Shown here piece after piece: positions 1 to 9,447 of a stretch of 64,000 nt of DNA (position 1 is the stretch's first letter; every line of letters starts with the position of its first letter). The notes beneath the pieces are model-generated. The model did no database searches and was not told where the DNA came from. It was given only the letters and a program-made list of their open reading frames with translations. The position numbers and the translations under genes were made by a program. Source of the stretch: Bacillota bacterium (lineage in GTDB: Bacteria > Bacillota > Clostridia > Lachnospirales > Anaerotignaceae); the NCBI GenBank assembly GCA_019422105.1, contig JAHZDZ010000012.1:48355-112354 (forward strand), written 5' to 3'.

Positions 1-26
1 TGACCGGTATCGTTAAAGAGAGGTTA

Positions 27-73
27 AAATAAAGCGGCAATATCTTTTTGAATGGATATTACCGCTTTATTTT
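27..73. terminator. Bidirectional hairpin terminator
   Basis: Arms 27-44 and 55-73 pair along almost their full length (AAAATAAAGCGG with CCGCTTTATTTT, then a single C/A mismatch and a further ATATC/GATAT block). The outer A and T tracts make it a terminator on either strand; it lies just downstream of the minus-strand dehydrogenase gene ending at 102. Bases 1-26 hold no recognisable feature. Confidence 0.8.
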
Positions 74-101
74 ATTTGCCGCTGTGAAGGACAGCTGTGA
101 T

Positions 102-1091
102 TTAAAGCATTGTTTTTCTCAGCTCTTCACCGCTCATAGGGGATAGAAGGGCAGGGGCAACATCAAATACAGTTTTAGCGCCTGTTTCTCCTGCCTTTGC
201 CATCCTGTATGCAGCCCTTGCGTAGCAGACGAGTACGCTTGATGTAAATTCGGGATTGGATTCAAGTTTCAGGGAATATTCGATAATATGGGAGCTGGTT
301 CCCTGCCCTGTTTTACCGCTGCGGATGACAAAGCCTCCGTGAGGCATGCCGCTGTGGTTTTTCTTTAGTTCGTCCTCTGAAATAAAATGTACGGAGGTAT
401 CATATTCATCAAAGTAGTTTGGCATGGATACGATTTCTTTTTCAATTTTTGCCGCATCCGCACCTTCCTCCAGCACAACATAGCATTCTCTTGTGTGCTT
501 CTGGCGGGTAGAGAGAGAGGGCTCCCTTCCGCTTTTGGCTGCTTCCACAGCGCTTTCAATGGGAACAGTATATTGTATAGCGTCCCTGACGCCTTCCATA
601 CGCCGTATGGCGTTTGAGTGGCCCTGGCTGACGCCTCGTCCCCAGAAGGTGTAGTTTGTACCCTCCGGCAGTATCGACTGGGCGTAAAGCCTGTTGATGG
701 AAAACATTCCGGGGTCCCAGCCTACGGAAAGGATGGAAACGTTTCCGCCTTTTTTTGCAGCCGCATCCATTGCCGCAAAGTATTCCGGAATTTTCGCGTG
801 GGTGTCGAAGCTGTCTATAGTGTGAAACTCACCGGCAAGCATGGGACCTATTATGGGAAGATCGTTTGCCGAGCCGCCGCAGAGAATCATAATATCTATT
901 TCATTCTTCATTTTGTCCCTGTCATCCATTTTCATTACCCTTGCAGTTGGGGTCAATATTTTTACTTCCTCCGGATTGCGCCTGGTAAATACCGCTTTTA
1001 GCTCCATATCGCTGTTTTGCATCAGGGAGAGCTCGACGCCGCGGCCGAGATTGCCGTAGCCCATTATACCGATTCTTATTTTGTCAGACAT
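102..1091 (-). CDS. ddh: meso-diaminopimelate D-dehydrogenase
   Basis: 329 aa, about the usual family length. The enzyme reductively aminates tetrahydrodipicolinate to meso-diaminopimelate with NADPH and ammonia, a one-step branch of lysine and peptidoglycan-precursor synthesis in the cytosol. The N-terminus IRIGIMGYGNLGRGVE is a Rossmann nucleotide-binding motif, and the VGWDPGMFSINR, FWGRGVSQGHSNA and MPHGGFVIRSG blocks are typical of Ddh. The ATG is preceded by AAGGAGG at good spacing, so the start is firm. It is transcribed alone and ends at the hairpin 27-73. An alternative NAD(P)-dependent oxidoreductase role is unlikely given the match in length and blocks. Confidence 0.93.
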   Translation of the reverse strand: MSDKIRIGIMGYGNLGRGVELSLMQNSDMELKAVFTRRNPEEVKILTPTARVMKMDDRDKMKNEIDIMILCGGSANDLPIIGPMLAGEFHTIDSFDTHAKIPEYFAAMDAAAKKGGNVSILSVGWDPGMFSINRLYAQSILPEGTNYTFWGRGVSQGHSNAIRRMEGVRDAIQYTVPIESAVEAAKSGREPSLSTRQKHTRECYVVLEEGADAAKIEKEIVSMPNYFDEYDTSVHFISEDELKKNHSGMPHGGFVIRSGKTGQGTSSHIIEYSLKLESNPEFTSSVLVCYARAAYRMAKAGETGAKTVFDVAPALLSPMSGEELRKTML

Positions 1092-1161
1092 GTTTTATTC
1101 CTCCTTCATTTCATTGTAAAAAAATTATAACAGTGATTTATATACAGGAAAAGTAAAAAAA

Positions 1162-3501
1162 TTACATTTTCCAGAATTTTTTCAAGTCCTCCGACAGGGC
1201 TTTGTTTTGAAAAAACCGTTTCATTCCCTGCCAGTGGGCAGGATAAAGCGCCTGATAGGCGCCGGAAAGAAATCTGTCGTCTATGAGCAGTATAAAGCCC
1301 TTGTCCGTCTCACTGCGAATAACCCGTCCGGCAGCCTGGAGAACTTTATTCATGCCGGGGTAGGTGTAGGCGTATTCATAGCCCATATGGTTATATTCCT
1401 CGTAATATTCTCTGAGAATATCCTGCTCAGGGTGAATCTGGGGGATACCAGTTCCGACAATGACGGCGCCGCTGAGCCGTTTGCCCTTCAAGTCAATCCC
1501 CTCGGAGTAGATGCCGCCCAGAACGCAAAAGCCCAGCAGTGTTTCGGAGGGCTCATCACAAAAAGAGCTGAGAAAGCCCTCTCTGTCTTCCTCCGAGGTG
1601 TTTTTTTCCTGGAGCAGTGTTTTTATCCGGGGATAATTTTCGGTAAACGCGGCATAAACCTGCGACATGTACTGGTAGGAGGGGAAAAACGCCATATAAT
1701 TGCCGCTTTTTTGGGAAACAGCATGGTATAAGATATCCGTCAGGGGCTGTATGCTTTTGTCCCTATCCTTATATCGGGTGCTGATATGGCCTGCCGCCGC
1801 CAGAAAAAGATTTTCTCTGTCAAAGGGAGAAGGAAGCAGCAGCTTTTTATTTTCCTGCCCGCCGTCCAATACAGAAATATAATAGTCTATGGGAGAGAGT
1901 GTGGCGGAAAAAAAGATGGTGCTGAGGCATTTGTCTGTGACCGACTTCAGAAGTGAGGAGGGATCCAGACATAAAAGGCGCACAATGACGTCCTCCTGCC
2001 GCTGATAAATATAGGTCATATAGTTCTCCCCGTATAGCTCGGCTGTTCTCAGATAGGAGAGTATATCAAAGTAAGCGGGTAAAAATTCCTCGGGGAGGGA
2101 GGCGGCATGCTCCTTTACATACTCCTCGAATAAAGTGCAGAGCTGGTAAAGACTCTCATTGAGTGCTTCCGGCATGGAGTGACTTTTGATATAGCCTCCC
2201 TCTTCACAGGTCTTTCTCAGCTCAATCATACAGGCGTTTGACTGGTTTAAGGCTTTTCTCAGTTTTTTTTCCTCTTTGGGCAGAGCGCTTTTTAACCCCA
2301 GCAGCTTTGATTTTTGCAGAACTGCGGAAAACATTTCCCTGGAACGGTTAATAAGATTATGGGCTTCGTCTATGAGAAGTACAGAATCGTTTTTGGCCGC
2401 AGAAAAAAAGCGTCTCAGACTGACCTGGGGGTCAAAGGCATAATTGTAATCGCAAATAACGGCGTCGCACCAAAGACTTAAATCAAGTGCCAGCTCGAAG
2501 GGACATACTGTGTGCTTTTCGGCGGTTTCCTCCAAAATTTCCCTGGTGTAGTCGTCCCGTTTTTGAAGAAGCTCATACAAGGCGTCGTTGACTCTGTCAT
2601 AGTGGCCCCTTGCATAGGGACAGTTTTCCGGTATACAGTTTCTCTCCGACAGCAGGCATATTTTATCCTTTGCAGTCAGGGTGATGCTTTTCAGACGGAG
2701 GTTTTCACTGCGGAGAAGGGCAAGGGCATTTTCCGCTGCCTGTCTTGTGATGGTTTTGGCTGTCAGATAAAATATTCTGCCGCATTTTTCCTCCCCCATA
2801 GCCTTAAGGGCGGGAAAGAGTGAGGATATGGTTTTGCCGATACCCGTGGGGGCCTGGCAGAACAGCTTTTTTTTGTCGGCTATGGTTTTATAGACGGCAA
2901 CAGCCATTGTCCTTTGTCCCTTGCGGTAGGCGGAAAAGGGAAAGGTGAGCCCCTTCAGCGAGGCGTTTCTTGTTTTCGGCCAGTCCAGTTGTATTCTCGC
3001 CCATTTTTCGTAGGATTCCAGAAGGGAAAAAAGGTGCTTTTCCAAATCCTCCGCCTCCATTTTCCGACGAAAGGTTTTGAGAGAGCCGTATTCTATGTGG
3101 TAATAGCGCAGCTGAAGAGTGATGGAGGAAAGCCCTTTTTCGGCACAATACAGATACCCGTAGCAAATGGCCTGTTCCCAGTGGAGTGGGTTAAAGTTTT
3201 CATCAATTGTTTCCAGAGGGGCGGCAGTTGTCTTGATTTCGTCAATGACAACGGTGTCTTCCTCCAATATAATGCCGTCTGCCCGTCCCTCAATGAGATA
3301 GGAGATGCCGCAGCAGGTGACCTCCTTTTTCAACTGTACCTCGGCGGTATAGTTTTTTCCGCACTCCCTTTGAAGCCGGCGGTGTATTCTTGCGCCAAGA
3401 AGCGCTCTGTCCTCACCGCTGAAGCGGCTGTCAATATCACCGTGGCTAAGAATAAATTCTACCAGCTGGCGTACAGATAGCCTTATAGGAGTATTATCCA
3501 A
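1162..3501 (-). CDS. PD-(D/E)XK nuclease fused to XPD/DinG-type helicase
   Basis: 779 aa with a TTG start behind AGGTGAG. The N-terminal ~170 residues look like a RecB/Cas4-type nuclease: GRAD75 and E88-I-K90 form the D...ExK core, with a Gln/Tyr helix near 110. The rest is a superfamily 2 XPD/DinG helicase: Walker A APTGIGKT (217-224), DEAH box (378-381), four Cys (282, 289, 294, 333) placed between motifs I and II as for the XPD 4Fe-4S cluster, and C-terminal motifs V/VI ending in QAAGRVIRSETD. It should unwind DNA 5' to 3' and possibly cut it; repair of damaged or structured DNA is the likely role. The family is known in Firmicutes as DinG-like or Rad3-related helicase; the nuclease half has not been tested here. 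It lies upstream of ddh on the same strand, 70 bases apart. Confidence 0.85.
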   Translation of the reverse strand: MDNTPIRLSVRQLVEFILSHGDIDSRFSGEDRALLGARIHRRLQRECGKNYTAEVQLKKEVTCCGISYLIEGRADGIILEEDTVVIDEIKTTAAPLETIDENFNPLHWEQAICYGYLYCAEKGLSSITLQLRYYHIEYGSLKTFRRKMEAEDLEKHLFSLLESYEKWARIQLDWPKTRNASLKGLTFPFSAYRKGQRTMAVAVYKTIADKKKLFCQAPTGIGKTISSLFPALKAMGEEKCGRIFYLTAKTITRQAAENALALLRSENLRLKSITLTAKDKICLLSERNCIPENCPYARGHYDRVNDALYELLQKRDDYTREILEETAEKHTVCPFELALDLSLWCDAVICDYNYAFDPQVSLRRFFSAAKNDSVLLIDEAHNLINRSREMFSAVLQKSKLLGLKSALPKEEKKLRKALNQSNACMIELRKTCEEGGYIKSHSMPEALNESLYQLCTLFEEYVKEHAASLPEEFLPAYFDILSYLRTAELYGENYMTYIYQRQEDVIVRLLCLDPSSLLKSVTDKCLSTIFFSATLSPIDYYISVLDGGQENKKLLLPSPFDRENLFLAAAGHISTRYKDRDKSIQPLTDILYHAVSQKSGNYMAFFPSYQYMSQVYAAFTENYPRIKTLLQEKNTSEEDREGFLSSFCDEPSETLLGFCVLGGIYSEGIDLKGKRLSGAVIVGTGIPQIHPEQDILREYYEEYNHMGYEYAYTYPGMNKVLQAAGRVIRSETDKGFILLIDDRFLSGAYQALYPAHWQGMKRFFQNKALSEDLKKFWKM

Positions 3502-3808
3502 CTGTTCTCACCTGCCCTTCTTTCAATAATGTGTTACCAGTATAGCATATTTTGAACAGGTGTGAAATTTTTTTCGGAGCGGGGTAAAAAATTGATATGG
3601 TAAGCAGAGAGGCAAGCTTGATGAAAAAAGGCGAAAAGGATAGGGAAGCGGTATGAGATTAAGGAACGATGAAGCCTGCGATACAGAAAGCATCGCTTCA
3701 TGGGCAAAGGGTAAAAAGTTCTTTTGCCTATAGTCGGCAGACTGTTTTGAGAAGTATCCTATTATGTATTTTCAGGGGAGCTCCCTCCAAATATGACAAA
3801 ATTAAGTA

Positions 3809-3837
3809 TTGTTTTCACGCCCAATATTTAGTATGAT
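3809..3837 (+). promoter_or_regulatory. Putative sigma-A promoter of the BMP transporter operon
   Basis: TTGTTT, 17-base spacer, TATGAT. It would give a ~300-base leader before the lipoprotein gene. Between 3502 and 4139 I see no gene, only this promoter candidate, an imperfect ATGAAGC/GCTTCAT hairpin near 3669-3702, and the hairpin at 4056-4082. No riboswitch class was recognised in the leader. Confidence 0.4.
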
Positions 3838-4055
3838 AACAATGTATAGTGTATATCGACAAAAAGCTGCGGCAATGGGTGTTGAATTTTGTTATAACTT
3901 TGGGAATTGAAAAGAATGACACTTTAGGATAAAATGACTAATATGCTGCTTTAACTGAATAGAGGTATTGATAGCAATGTTCCTTGTTTGACTGTATATT
4001 TCTGATTTTGGTATGGAAAATCTGGAAAAGGGCATTGCTTTTCGTGTTTTATCGG

Positions 4056-4082
4056 TTTACAAAGGCGAAGGCCTTTTGTAAA
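4056..4082 (+). other. Leader hairpin before the BMP lipoprotein gene
   Basis: TTTACAAAGGC and GCCTTTTGTAAA flank a four-base loop (one bulged T). There is no U tract after it, so it is more likely an mRNA-stabilising or regulatory stem in the long leader than a terminator. Confidence 0.5.
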
Positions 4083-4139
4083 TATATTATTACATAGTTT
4101 TATTAAAACTAGGGAGAAACGATTAGGAGGGTAATGAAC

Positions 4140-5285
4140 ATGAAGAAAAGACTGTTTGCGTTAGCAATGGCTGCAATGCTTGTTTTCACAGCCTGCTCAA
4201 GCAAAAAGGAAGAGGCGCCTGCCGATAATGACGCGCAGAAAACCGAGGGCGAGGAGAAGCCTGAAGGGGAAGAGGGAAAAGGAATCGCAAAAGAGGATCT
4301 GAAGGTTGGTTTTGTTTATATCGGCAAAATCAATGACGAGGGTTACACACAGGCACATGACAAGGGCAGGCTTGCTCTTGAGGAAATGGGCATTGAATGT
4401 ATGTATGTAGAGGATGTTCCCGAAAATGCAGACTGTGAAAAGGCTATCCGCGATTTGATTGATCAGGGCTGCAACGTCATTTATACAGCAAGCTTTGGCT
4501 TTATGGACTATACAGTTAAGGTAGCAAAGGATTTCCCGGATGTTTATTTCGGACACTGCTCCGGCTATCAGACAGCAGAAAATCTTTCCACTTACTTTGG
4601 AAAAATCTATCAGGCCAGGTACCTTTCCGGTATTGTTGCAGGCATGAGAACAGAAATTAACAAAATCGGTTACGTTGCCGCAATGCCTATTCCTGAGGTT
4701 ATCAGGGGCATTAACGCCTTTACACTGGGTGTACAGTCAGTGAACCCGGACGCAACAGTTGAAGTAATCTGGACAAATACATGGTATGACCCTGCTGTGG
4801 AAAAGCAGGCTGCAATTGAGCTTTTAAATAAGGGCGTAGACGTTGTGGCACAGCATCAGGATACGACAGCTCCTCAGATTGCGGCGCAGGAAAAGGGCGC
4901 TTATGCAATCGGTTACAACTCCTCCACACCTGACGCTGCACCTGACGCTTATTTGACAGCGCCGTTATTCCACTGGGAGAAATTCTATGTTGATGATGTA
5001 CAGAGGATTATGGACGGTACATGGGAATCCAGATCCTACTGGGGCGGCATTGACGAGGGTATGGTAAGCCTTGACGCTCTGACAGCAAACTGCGCGGAGG
5101 GTACACAGGAAGCGGTAGACAAAGCACAGGAGGCAATGGCAGCAGGAGAACTGCATCCATTTGCAGGACCTTTGGAGGATCAAAACGGTGAAGTGAAGGT
5201 TCCTGAGGGAACAACTATGACAGATGATGAAATCTGGAATATGAACTGGTTTGTAAAGGGTGTTATCGGAACAATACCACAATAA
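4140..5285 (+). CDS. BMP-family substrate-binding lipoprotein (ABC importer)
   Basis: 381 aa. A Lys/Arg N-terminus, hydrophobic stretch and lipobox (FTAC) mark a lipoprotein signal peptide; an acidic linker of ~30 residues follows before the Med/BMP domain (KVGFVYIGKINDEGYTQAHD). This family binds purine nucleosides or related sugars outside the cell and feeds the YufOPQ/Nup-type permease, which is encoded directly downstream. ATG 4140 is chosen over ATG 4134 because AGGAGG (4125-4130) sits 9 bases before the former and only 3 before the latter. A strong hairpin after the gene probably keeps its expression above that of the membrane parts. Substrate cannot be read from sequence; nucleoside is the best guess. 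Confidence 0.88.
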   Translation: MKKRLFALAMAAMLVFTACSSKKEEAPADNDAQKTEGEEKPEGEEGKGIAKEDLKVGFVYIGKINDEGYTQAHDKGRLALEEMGIECMYVEDVPENADCEKAIRDLIDQGCNVIYTASFGFMDYTVKVAKDFPDVYFGHCSGYQTAENLSTYFGKIYQARYLSGIVAGMRTEINKIGYVAAMPIPEVIRGINAFTLGVQSVNPDATVEVIWTNTWYDPAVEKQAAIELLNKGVDVVAQHQDTTAPQIAAQEKGAYAIGYNSSTPDAAPDAYLTAPLFHWEKFYVDDVQRIMDGTWESRSYWGGIDEGMVSLDALTANCAEGTQEAVDKAQEAMAAGELHPFAGPLEDQNGEVKVPEGTTMTDDEIWNMNWFVKGVIGTIPQ

Positions 5286-5332
5286 GCTTTTGCTGGGCTA
5301 TGGAAACATAGCCTTGCTTTTAGGTTTTATGT

Positions 5333-5391
5333 GCCCGCATCTGTCACAGGGCTTGTATTAAGCCCTGTGACAGATGGAAGCGGGCTTTTTT
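5333..5391 (+). terminator. Strong terminator-like hairpin inside the BMP operon
   Basis: Arms GCCCGC-ATCTGTCACAGGGCTT and AAGCCCTGTGACAGAT-ggaa-GCGGGC enclose a five-base loop and are followed by seven T. It lies between the binding-protein gene and the ATPase gene, so readthrough or a second promoter is needed for the importer genes. A smaller GGCTATG-GAAA-CATAGCC stem lies at about 5296-5313. Confidence 0.85.
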
Positions 5392-5497
5392 TATGAGTAG
5401 CCTGGTAGAGTGTGTCATAGTCTTAAAACGATGTATTTGCGCCTGCAATGGCATGGTTTTAGAACTATAACCATTTAGTATAATGAAGGAGGATAAC

Positions 5498-7024
5498 ATG
5501 TCTGCCTATATTGAGCTTAAAAACATTTCCAAGACCTTTGGAACCGTTGCCGCCAATCAGGACGTCTGCCTGTCGGTTGAAAAGGGGGAAATCCATGCGC
5601 TTCTGGGAGAAAACGGGTCCGGCAAAAGTACCCTTGTGAATATGCTTTCCGGTATTTATTCCCCAGACAGCGGAGATATTTTTTTAAATGGCAGTAAAAC
5701 CGTATTTACTTCCCCGAAGGACGCTATAGACGCCGGTATTGGCATGGTACATCAGCACTTCAAGCTGGTGGAGGTTTTAACTGCCAAGGAAAATATCATA
5801 GCCGGCAGCAAAAACGGATTTTTTATAAAGGGAAAACAGTTAACCGCAAGAATTGATGAGATCAGTAAAAAATATGGGCTGGCAGTGGCAAGCGATAAAA
5901 AAATATACAGCATGTCTGTGGGAGAAAAGCAGAATGTTGAGATATTAAAGGTTTTGTACAGGGGGGCGGACGTACTGATACTGGATGAGCCCACAGCGGT
6001 TTTGACGCCTCAGGAGACAAAGGTTTTGTTTGATATTCTCCGCAACATGAAAAAACAGGGCTGCGCTATTATAATCATTACCCATAAGCTCAATGAGGTT
6101 ATGGAAATCAGTGACAGGGTGACGGTACTGCATAAGGGCAGAAGCATCAGGACAGTTCTGACAAGTGAAGTGTCACCAAAGGAGCTGACGGAAATGATGG
6201 TCGGCCGTTCTATTAAGCTTGAAATAGACCGTGTGGAGACGGAGCGTTCCGAAAAGCCCATGCTCGAGGTGAGAGGGCTTGCGGCAAGGGATGACAACAG
6301 TATTCCAATCCTTAAGGAAATGAATTTCGATTTGTACGGCGGTGAAATTCTTGGGGTTGCCGGCATTGCGGGAAGCGGACAGAAGGAGCTTTGCGAAATC
6401 ATATCCGGTCTTTATAAGGCCTCGGCGGGCAGCATACGGTTTTTAGGAGAGGAAATTTTGGGTATGTCCCCTGTGGAAATCACGCAAAAGGGTATCGGCA
6501 TGAGTTTTATCCCTGAGGACAGGCTTGGCATGGGCCTTGTGGCCGGTATGGATATTATAGAGAATGTAATGCTGAAATCCTACAAGAATAAAAAGGGCCT
6601 TTTTGTGGACAGGGCAGAGGGAAGGAAAAAAGCGGAGGATATTGTTAAGAAATTTGATATTGCCACGCCTTCCGTTACTCATGTTGTAAAAAAGCTTTCC
6701 GGCGGAAATATACAAAAGGTGCTTTTGGGCAGGGAAGTGGAGTTGATGCCAAGGCTTTTGATTACTGCCTATCCTGTCAGGGGACTTGATATTGGGGCTT
6801 CCTACCATATTTATGATTTGTTGAACGAGCAGAAAAAAAATGGCGTGGGCGTATTGTACATCGGTGAGGATTTGGATGTATTGCTGCAGCTGTGTGACAG
6901 GCTTATGGTCATTCATGACGGCGAAATCATGGATATTGTTGACCCGGATACGGTAACGAAAGAGGACGTGGGCCTTATGATGTTAGGGCATAAGAGCGGT
7001 AAGGAGGCGGCGGTCAATGGTTAA
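5498..7024 (+). CDS. BMP-type ABC importer ATPase (two ATP-binding domains)
   Basis: 508 aa with duplicated ABC domains. Domain 1: Walker A GENGSGKS, signature MSVGEKQNVEILK, Walker B LILDEPTAVLTP. Domain 2: Walker A-like GIAGSGQKE, signature LSGGNIQKVLLGRE, and a degenerate Walker B ITAYPVRGLDIG in which the catalytic Glu is absent. Loss of the Glu in the second domain is usual for the RbsA/YufO family, where AAQPTRGLD is the common form. It energises uptake by the two permeases encoded next. ATG 5498 is chosen over 5483 because GAAGGAGG lies inside the longer version and 6 bases before this ATG. It overlaps the next gene by 8 bases. Confidence 0.9.
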   Translation: MSAYIELKNISKTFGTVAANQDVCLSVEKGEIHALLGENGSGKSTLVNMLSGIYSPDSGDIFLNGSKTVFTSPKDAIDAGIGMVHQHFKLVEVLTAKENIIAGSKNGFFIKGKQLTARIDEISKKYGLAVASDKKIYSMSVGEKQNVEILKVLYRGADVLILDEPTAVLTPQETKVLFDILRNMKKQGCAIIIITHKLNEVMEISDRVTVLHKGRSIRTVLTSEVSPKELTEMMVGRSIKLEIDRVETERSEKPMLEVRGLAARDDNSIPILKEMNFDLYGGEILGVAGIAGSGQKELCEIISGLYKASAGSIRFLGEEILGMSPVEITQKGIGMSFIPEDRLGMGLVAGMDIIENVMLKSYKNKKGLFVDRAEGRKKAEDIVKKFDIATPSVTHVVKKLSGGNIQKVLLGREVELMPRLLITAYPVRGLDIGASYHIYDLLNEQKKNGVGVLYIGEDLDVLLQLCDRLMVIHDGEIMDIVDPDTVTKEDVGLMMLGHKSGKEAAVNG

Positions 7025-8090
7025 GGTGATAAAGAAGGTAGAGCCCTCCCAGAAAAAGGAGACTCTTATGAGAATAGGAGCGGTACTCTGTGCGCTTATT
7101 TTTGCCGCCCTTGTCATGGCGGCTTTGGGATATAATCCATTTCAGATTTATTCTAAAATTGTGGAGGGCTCCTTAATGAGCGGCTACCGGTTGAAGGAGA
7201 CAATCAACAAGACGATTCCTCTTGTTGTGTTATCCCTGGGCGTTGCGGTTGCCTTTAAAATGAAATTCTGGAATATCGGCGCGGAGGGACAGCTTTATAT
7301 GGGCGCTTTCGGCGCGGCCTACCTGGCGCTTAATTACAGCTATCTGCCGCCGGCAGTGCTTTTGACGCTGATGTTTTTAACCTCTGTTATCTGCGGCGGG
7401 CTGTGGGCGTTGATTCCGGCATTACTCAAGGCAAAATTTTCCACCAGCGAGACACTGGTTACCCTGATGCTGAACTATATCGCCATCAAATGGATATCCT
7501 ACCTGCAGTATGGGCCATGGAAGGACCCGAAGTCAATTGGTTTCCCCAAAATTGCAACCTTTGAGTCCTCAGCGGTTCTCCCCTCTGTATTTGGCGTGCA
7601 TATCGGCTGGATTATTGCGTTAATTTTGGTGGTGGTAATACATATTATGCTGAATTATTCTAAGCTTGGCTATGAAATATCTGTTCTTGGCGAGAGTGAG
7701 ACAACAGCCAGATATGCAGGTATGAATGTCAATAAAATAATGATAATTGCCATAATTATCAGCGGCGGCCTCTGCGGCATTGCGGGTATGATGCAGGCAT
7801 CCGCCATTGAAATGACACTCAATGATCAGCTCTCGGGCGGTCTTGGCTTTACAGCGGTAATCACAACCTGGCTAGCACAGCTCAGCGCTCCCGTGACGGT
7901 TGTCGTATCCTTCTTGTTTGCCGTTTTATTGCAGGGCGGCGCCTTTTTGCAGAGCTCTATGAAAATTCCCGCTTCTGTTGCAGAGGTTTTACAGGGATTG
8001 ATCATTTTGTTTGTTTTGGGAAGCGAATTTTTTATACGATATAAGATTGTATTTCAGAAAAAAGATGCAGACAGGGAGGAGAATGCGTAA
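7017..8090 (+). CDS. BMP-type ABC importer permease, first subunit
   Basis: 357 aa, about ten hydrophobic segments, BPD_transp_2 family as in YufP/NupB. Residues 67-90 carry the conserved block ending in WNIGAEGQLYMGAF, typical of the nucleoside/simple-sugar permeases. The start overlaps the ATPase gene by 8 bases and has AAGGAGG upstream, and the stop overlaps the second permease by one base, showing translational coupling. It forms the membrane channel with the next gene product. Confidence 0.9.
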   Translation: MVKVIKKVEPSQKKETLMRIGAVLCALIFAALVMAALGYNPFQIYSKIVEGSLMSGYRLKETINKTIPLVVLSLGVAVAFKMKFWNIGAEGQLYMGAFGAAYLALNYSYLPPAVLLTLMFLTSVICGGLWALIPALLKAKFSTSETLVTLMLNYIAIKWISYLQYGPWKDPKSIGFPKIATFESSAVLPSVFGVHIGWIIALILVVVIHIMLNYSKLGYEISVLGESETTARYAGMNVNKIMIIAIIISGGLCGIAGMMQASAIEMTLNDQLSGGLGFTAVITTWLAQLSAPVTVVVSFLFAVLLQGGAFLQSSMKIPASVAEVLQGLIILFVLGSEFFIRYKIVFQKKDADREENA

Positions 8091-9058
8091 TGGGCGGATT
8101 TTTGCAGGCGTTGGAATTATTTTTGCAGACAGCGGCAACACTGGGAACCCATATCCTTCTTGCCACCTTGGGTGCAATCCTTTGTGAGAAGGTTGGCAAT
8201 CTGAATCTGGGTGTTGAGGGTATGATGCTTATGGGCGCCGCTTTTGGCTTCGCCGTAGCGGCATCTACTGGAAATCCCTGGCTTGCTGTTTTGGCCGCTG
8301 GTCTTGCGGGAGCTGCGGGGGCTTTTCTCTATGCCCTGGTTACGGTAACTTTTCGGGGAAACCAGACGGTTACGGGTTTGGTGCTTACTATTTTTGGAAC
8401 CGGCGTGTCCGGTATGATGGGACGGAATCTTTCTGGTATTGCGCTGCCCGATACTATCATCAATACCTTTGCGGCAAGACCGATACCTGTGCTGTCAAAG
8501 ATTCCGCTTATCGGTAAAATGCTCTTTGATCAGAGTATCTATGTACAGTTTTCCCTTGTTATGGCTGTTGTGATTTATATTTATCTCAATAAGACAAATA
8601 TCGGACTGAATACGAGAGTGGTTGGCGAGAATCCGGGCGCTGCGGATGCGTCAGGCATCAATGTAACAAGGTACAAATATTTTAACATTATGGCGGGCGG
8701 TTTTTTGTGCGGTATGGGCGGCGCCTTTTTGTCGCTGGTGTATGTGCCAAGATGGCAGGACAATATCACAGCAGGGGCCGGATGGATTGCAGTTGCTCTG
8801 GTTATATTCAGCACATGGAATCCTGTAAAGGCTATTTTCGGCGCGTATCTTTTCGGCGCGCTGCGCGGTGTCGGATTTAAAATGCAGAATATCAGCCTTG
8901 GATTAATGGGCAGAAAGTTTGTCCTATCCTCACAGCTTTTGGATATGCTTCCCTATATCGCTACAATTGTGGTGCTTGTGATGATTACAAAGCATAAAAA
9001 GAAGGAGCATCAGCCGCCGGGAGCACTCGGCAACCCCTACTTCAGGGAGGAAAGATAA
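8090..9058 (+). CDS. BMP-type ABC importer permease, second subunit
   Basis: 322 aa, eight to nine membrane segments, YufQ/NupC-like. The N-terminal block KVGNLNLGVEGMMLMGA is the family hallmark and mirrors the corresponding block of the first permease. The initiator ATG shares its A with the preceding stop codon (TAATG). It is the last gene of the importer operon, which ends at the terminator at 9203-9228. Confidence 0.9.
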   Translation: MGGFLQALELFLQTAATLGTHILLATLGAILCEKVGNLNLGVEGMMLMGAAFGFAVAASTGNPWLAVLAAGLAGAAGAFLYALVTVTFRGNQTVTGLVLTIFGTGVSGMMGRNLSGIALPDTIINTFAARPIPVLSKIPLIGKMLFDQSIYVQFSLVMAVVIYIYLNKTNIGLNTRVVGENPGAADASGINVTRYKYFNIMAGGFLCGMGGAFLSLVYVPRWQDNITAGAGWIAVALVIFSTWNPVKAIFGAYLFGALRGVGFKMQNISLGLMGRKFVLSSQLLDMLPYIATIVVLVMITKHKKKEHQPPGALGNPYFREER

Positions 9059-9202
9059 TAAAACAGAATTCAGGCATCAGGCTTTGCCCAAATCCCTCAG
9101 CTTGAAAACTGCGTATTTATGCGGTTTTTAAAAGGTTAAGGGGAAGCCCTTAAAGAATTTTGGGAAAAGAGTTTCTTAGAATTCAACTTTTTTAACGCGT
9201 TG

Positions 9203-9228
9203 AAAGCCCGATGAATCGGGCTTTTTTT
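9203..9228 (+). terminator. Terminator of the BMP importer operon
   Basis: AAAGCCCGAT-GA-ATCGGGCTTT followed by four more T. Compact GC-rich stem with U tract 145 bases after the last permease stop. Confidence 0.9.
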
Positions 9229-9400
9229 AATAGTATAATTTTGCCTTGCTTTCGGCCATACGTTGACGGCATTTATCTAAAGAGTTCAATCATAGTCTGA
9301 CTTTTGTTTTCTTAATGCACATTGTCTTCTATATGGCTTTTTTGTATCAGAGCAAAAAGATTAAGCTTATGGCAGTTCTCATAAAGAAACTATTCCAATA

Positions 9401-9434
9401 AAAAAGCTTTAACAGCAATGGATGCTGTTAAAGC
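9401..9434 (-). terminator. Terminator of the small basic protein gene
   Basis: Read on the minus strand: GGCTTTAACAGC, seven-base loop, GCTGTTAAAGC, then TTTTT. It lies directly after the minus-strand gene ending at 9448. The stretch 9229-9400 shows nothing else. Confidence 0.8.
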
Positions 9435-9447
9435 CTGATTGTTTTGC

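Noticed and set aside
1162..3501. Cas4/CRISPR association of the nuclease-helicase
   Set aside because: No cas genes or array nearby; DinG-like helicases with such nuclease domains are ordinary in Firmicutes.
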